A stretch of DNA of 52,518 nt, taken from positions 1-52,518 of the forward strand of contig JAGVXG010000008.1 of assembly GCA_018303885.1 (NCBI GenBank), read 5' to 3'. How positions within the stretch are numbered: position 1 is the first letter of the stretch; every line of letters starts with the position of its first letter. Below the pieces are notes generated by a model. It was not told the origin of the DNA and ran no database searches. It was given only the letters and a program-made list of their open reading frames with translations. The translations under genes were made by a program, and so were the position numbers. The stretch is from Candidatus Pacearchaeota archaeon (GTDB taxonomy: Archaea; Nanobdellota; Nanobdellia; Pacearchaeales; GW2011-AR1). Below are positions 49,180 through 52,518 of this stretch, piece after piece.

Positions 49180-49314
49180 TATTTTGAAAAGGTTTTTTGC
49201 TTAATAAAATCTATGGCGATGTTTTACAAAAAAGATTAAGAAATAATTATTATAAAAAACAACAGATAAGCAAGAGAAGTTTTCCTGATGTGTTCTGAAA
49301 CATACTAATAAGAT

Positions 49315-50260
49315 TTTGTAAACAAAATCTCAATAAAGCTTTTAGTAGTTGTCTGCTGAAATTCTCGCCGAAGCTTGAATCTTACACAGCAACTCTATCA
49401 ACGTCGTCTTCTACGACGGCCTTAGTTGTCTCGTTTTGCGTGTGGCTTCGAGCTTAGATGCATTCAGCTCTTATCCAGATGACGCGTAGCTATGCAGCCT
49501 GCCATTTGACAACTGCTCACCAGAGGCGTCCGAGCCTGGTTCCTCTCGTACTACAAGCTCGTTACACTCAGACAACAACACACCTAGTAGATATCATACA
49601 AACTGTCTCGCGACGTTCTTAACCCAGCTAACGATACCTTTTAATGCGTGAACTCCGACACCCTTGCACGCTTCTGCACGCGCAGGATAGGTAGAGCCGA
49701 CAGCGATGTACCAAACCGCCCCGTCAATATGGACTATCGGGGGCGACAAGCCTGTTATCCTTGGGGTAACTTTTCTATCAGACACGGCTTCTATTAAAAA
49801 AGCACGTGGGTTCACTAGGCCAATCTTTCGATCATGCATTCCTTGCTAATCAGAATACATTCAGACAAGCTTTTGCCCTCGCACTCAACTCCGGGTTTCC
49901 AAGCCGGATGAGCTTGTCTTAGGGTCCTATCGATATTTTTTCGACAGGGCGCCGCCCCAGCCAAACTGCCCGCCTGTTACTGTTCTCATAAAGAGTAAGC
50001 AAAATTAAGAAAAACAAGTAGTATTACACTTTCGCTCCATCGCAACCTAAATTACGACTTCTACGCTCCTACTTATTCTATGTGTATCTCTTAAAATTAC
50101 AACAACAAGTTGCAGTAAAGTTCCACAAGGTCTTCGCTTCCCACTAGGTGTCCGTGGCATTTTCGCCACGAAGTGTGTTCAGAAGGTCCCAACTAGGGAC
50201 AGGGACAACCTCGTTAAACCATTCATGCACGTCGCCATTCAGACGACAAGGCATTACGCT
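49315..50260 (-). rRNA. 23S rRNA, 3' exon (3' end approximate)
   Basis: Minus strand starts AGCGTAATGCCTTGTCG..., includes peptidyl-transferase-region sequence and sarcin-ricin-type sequence (AGTACGAGAGGAACC). Confidence 0.9.
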
Positions 50261-50338
50261 TATATTTGTTGTTCAATAATTGATCACTCAATTATTTTGC
50301 TTTATGTCGCCATAAAGATCGCACTCTATCTTCACAAC

Positions 50339-50560
50339 TTATTCTTCAGAAACAGATTTTGCACTTTCAATGACTTTTCGTGCTTCTCCACGAAATAGCT
50401 TGCTAGCATTTAATATCTCAATGGATGTCATTGAACCATCTTTTGCTATGTCTATAACTACTCCGTTTCCAATCTCAATGCTTTTCCAATAATCTTTATC
50501 ATTTATTTCTACATTGAGCACGTCTGCTTCGTCATCATACCATATTTCTTTTGCTTTCAT
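50339..50560 (-). CDS. DUF2283-like protein (putative antitoxin partner)
   Basis: EIWYDDEADVLNVEINDKDYWKSIEIGNGVVIDIAKDGSMTSIEILNASKL. Confidence 0.8.
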   Translation of the reverse strand: MKAKEIWYDDEADVLNVEINDKDYWKSIEIGNGVVIDIAKDGSMTSIEILNASKLFRGEARKVIESAKSVSEE

Positions 50561-50561
50561 A

Positions 50562-50795
50562 TTAATTTAACCAAAATGCCGTAATTATAAATACTTTTCC
50601 TTTTGATTTTTTATATACGACTTTTAAAGTTCTTCCAGATTGTGGAATTTTGGAAATTGCATTTAAAGCATCTTTCCACTCTTTATCTCTTAGTTCTTTT
50701 GAATTGCTAAGAGCATACTCTATCATATCATTGGTTATATCTTTTCTCTTCTTGAGTTTTTTCTTCAACCAATGCTTAGAATATTCTATTTCCAC
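50562..50795 (-). CDS. DUF4258-like protein (putative RelE-fold toxin partner)
   Basis: YSKHWLKKKLKKRKDITNDMIEYALSN...GRTLKVVYKKSKGKVFIITAFW; 1 nt from DUF2283-like ORF. Confidence 0.75.
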   Translation of the reverse strand: MEIEYSKHWLKKKLKKRKDITNDMIEYALSNSKELRDKEWKDALNAISKIPQSGRTLKVVYKKSKGKVFIITAFWLN

Positions 50796-50816
50796 TAATT
50801 CTGAAATATGTTAGAT

Positions 50817-50826
50817 TTTATATAAA
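50817..50826 (-). promoter_or_regulatory. TATA box for the DUF4258/DUF2283 pair
   Basis: TTTATATAAA about 26 nt upstream of ATG at 50795. Confidence 0.55.
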
Positions 50827-50862
50827 TTGTGTCGAGCGTATTAGTGTCTGAGGATTCTAGAA

Positions 50863-51165
50863 TTAATTTTTTCTTAATTTATCTTCAAGCTTTTCAGTTC
50901 CTAATGAGATATCTAATAAAGAATCTTTTGATAAAACATTAGACTCTAAAAGAGGTCTAACATCAACTAACTCATGATCAGTATTTTCTCTAGGAAAAAA
51001 ATTACCATATCTTTCTATTGTCTCCTTATCACCACATACAGGTATTCTATATCTTCCTCTAGATGTTAAAGATACTGATTCACTCTTATATACATCATTT
51101 GTATGAAGGATTCTAAGTGTTCCATCATCTGCTCTAGTAGCATACGCGTATAATTCATATGTCAT
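50863..51165 (-). CDS. Orphan intron-encoded protein
   Basis: 100 aa ORF MTYELYAYATRADDGTLRILHTNDVYKSESV...; no recognised motif. Confidence 0.6.
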   Translation of the reverse strand: MTYELYAYATRADDGTLRILHTNDVYKSESVSLTSRGRYRIPVCGDKETIERYGNFFPRENTDHELVDVRPLLESNVLSKDSLLDISLGTEKLEDKLRKN

Positions 51166-51186
51166 GATTTTTTAATAGAAAAACAC

Positions 51187-51194
51187 TTTATAAA
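51187..51194 (-). promoter_or_regulatory. TATA box for the 100-aa intron ORF
   Basis: TTTATAAA about 25 nt upstream of ATG at 51165. Confidence 0.5.
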
Positions 51195-51568
51195 CCTTTC
51201 TCTTTGTTACCTTTTTAAAATAATAACTAATTCTAGTCTTTCCTGCATGGTTGTCCGCAATTTGAGATTTTTACCATCAATTTCTCGACGGTACTCAAAT
51301 ATTCTCGGACGTTCCAGCATATAGCTCGATTTTCTTCTTTGGTTTAACTCTTATTTTAATTCTGTAACTCTTAATTGCTCGCTGTTGCTCGATTAGTCTA
51401 AATTGCTAATAACAAAACCCCGCGAATTTTACATTAACATTTCTTATCAATCTTGCGAAGCACAATTTCATTTAACTATTTACTTTCTCTGACTCTTGAA
51501 GCGTTTTTCCCGTCGATAAAACGAGAAAACCGTAAGGCCACGTTTGTAACCACTTTCAAGTTACTGAA

Positions 51569-52325
<757 letters not shown>

Positions 52326-52335
52326 TGATTAAGGC

Positions 52336-52518
52336 TTAGTTGAAACCATGTGACGCATACCAATTTATAGAATCAATAGGAATTGTTTCAATTCCCTCTA
52401 TATTCAAATTTTCATCTCTCTGAGAACCATAAACCAAATGTTTTGGGGAATCGTTGCCAGGTCTTATTAAACAAACACCTGCAACATATGCTACCCTCAC
52501 AAATCCACCAGCTTCAAA
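52336..52518 (-). CDS. C-terminal 60 codons of an ORF immediately adjacent to the 23S exon (partial; runs off the right edge)
   Basis: Minus strand: FEAGGFVRVAYVAGVCLIRPGNDSPKHLVYGSQRDENLNIEGIETIPIDSINWYASHGFN*. Confidence 0.6.
   Translation of the reverse strand, partial: FEAGGFVRVAYVAGVCLIRPGNDSPKHLVYGSQRDENLNIEGIETIPIDSINWYASHGFN

Larger units (their letters stand above)
50261..51568 (-). other. Insertion (probable intron) within the 23S rRNA gene, 1308 bp
   Basis: Flanks join to the conserved CTCTCTTAAGGT|AGCGTAATGCC; internal sequence is non-rRNA and coding. Confidence 0.85.

Noticed and set aside
49594-49839. Minus-strand 81-aa ORF
   Set aside because: Lies in conserved 23S rRNA exon sequence

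Overview
AT-rich archaeal chromosome segment. Gene content (S-layer protein, PCNA, PriS, Cbf5, TrmY, eL31/eL39/eS19, histone-like protein, form-III-like RuBisCO, archaeal RNase P RNA, many small class-III-signal pilin-like proteins) suggests a reduced-genome DPANN-type archaeon, possibly Pacearchaeota/Woesearchaeota-like. That lineage call is inference. Main blocks: (i) partial S-layer gene with a long structured leader (1-2500); (ii) a surface-appendage-like locus of pilin-like and Cys-rich secreted proteins (3.4-13.1 kb); (iii) replication genes pcn/priS; (iv) membrane/secreted proteins and several toxin-antitoxin pairs; (v) lysS, trmY, cbf5, nth, ogg and a secreted SLT-type lytic transglycosylase; (vi) a ribosomal protein cluster; (vii) RuBisCO, cysS, tRNA-Phe(GAA); (viii) rnpB; (ix) the 3' part of a 23S rRNA gene on the minus strand, running off the right edge. 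The strongest unusual signal is in the 23S gene. It is interrupted by a ~1.3 kb insertion (about 50261-51568) at the conserved CUCUCUUAAGGU|AGCG site (about E. coli U1931). The insertion carries no recognisable homing endonuclease. It carries a DUF4258-like/DUF2283-like toxin-antitoxin-type pair and an orphan ORF, each with its own TATA box at leaderless spacing. A second coding insertion appears to begin near 52.33 kb. All family calls are from reading the sequence; no database search was run.
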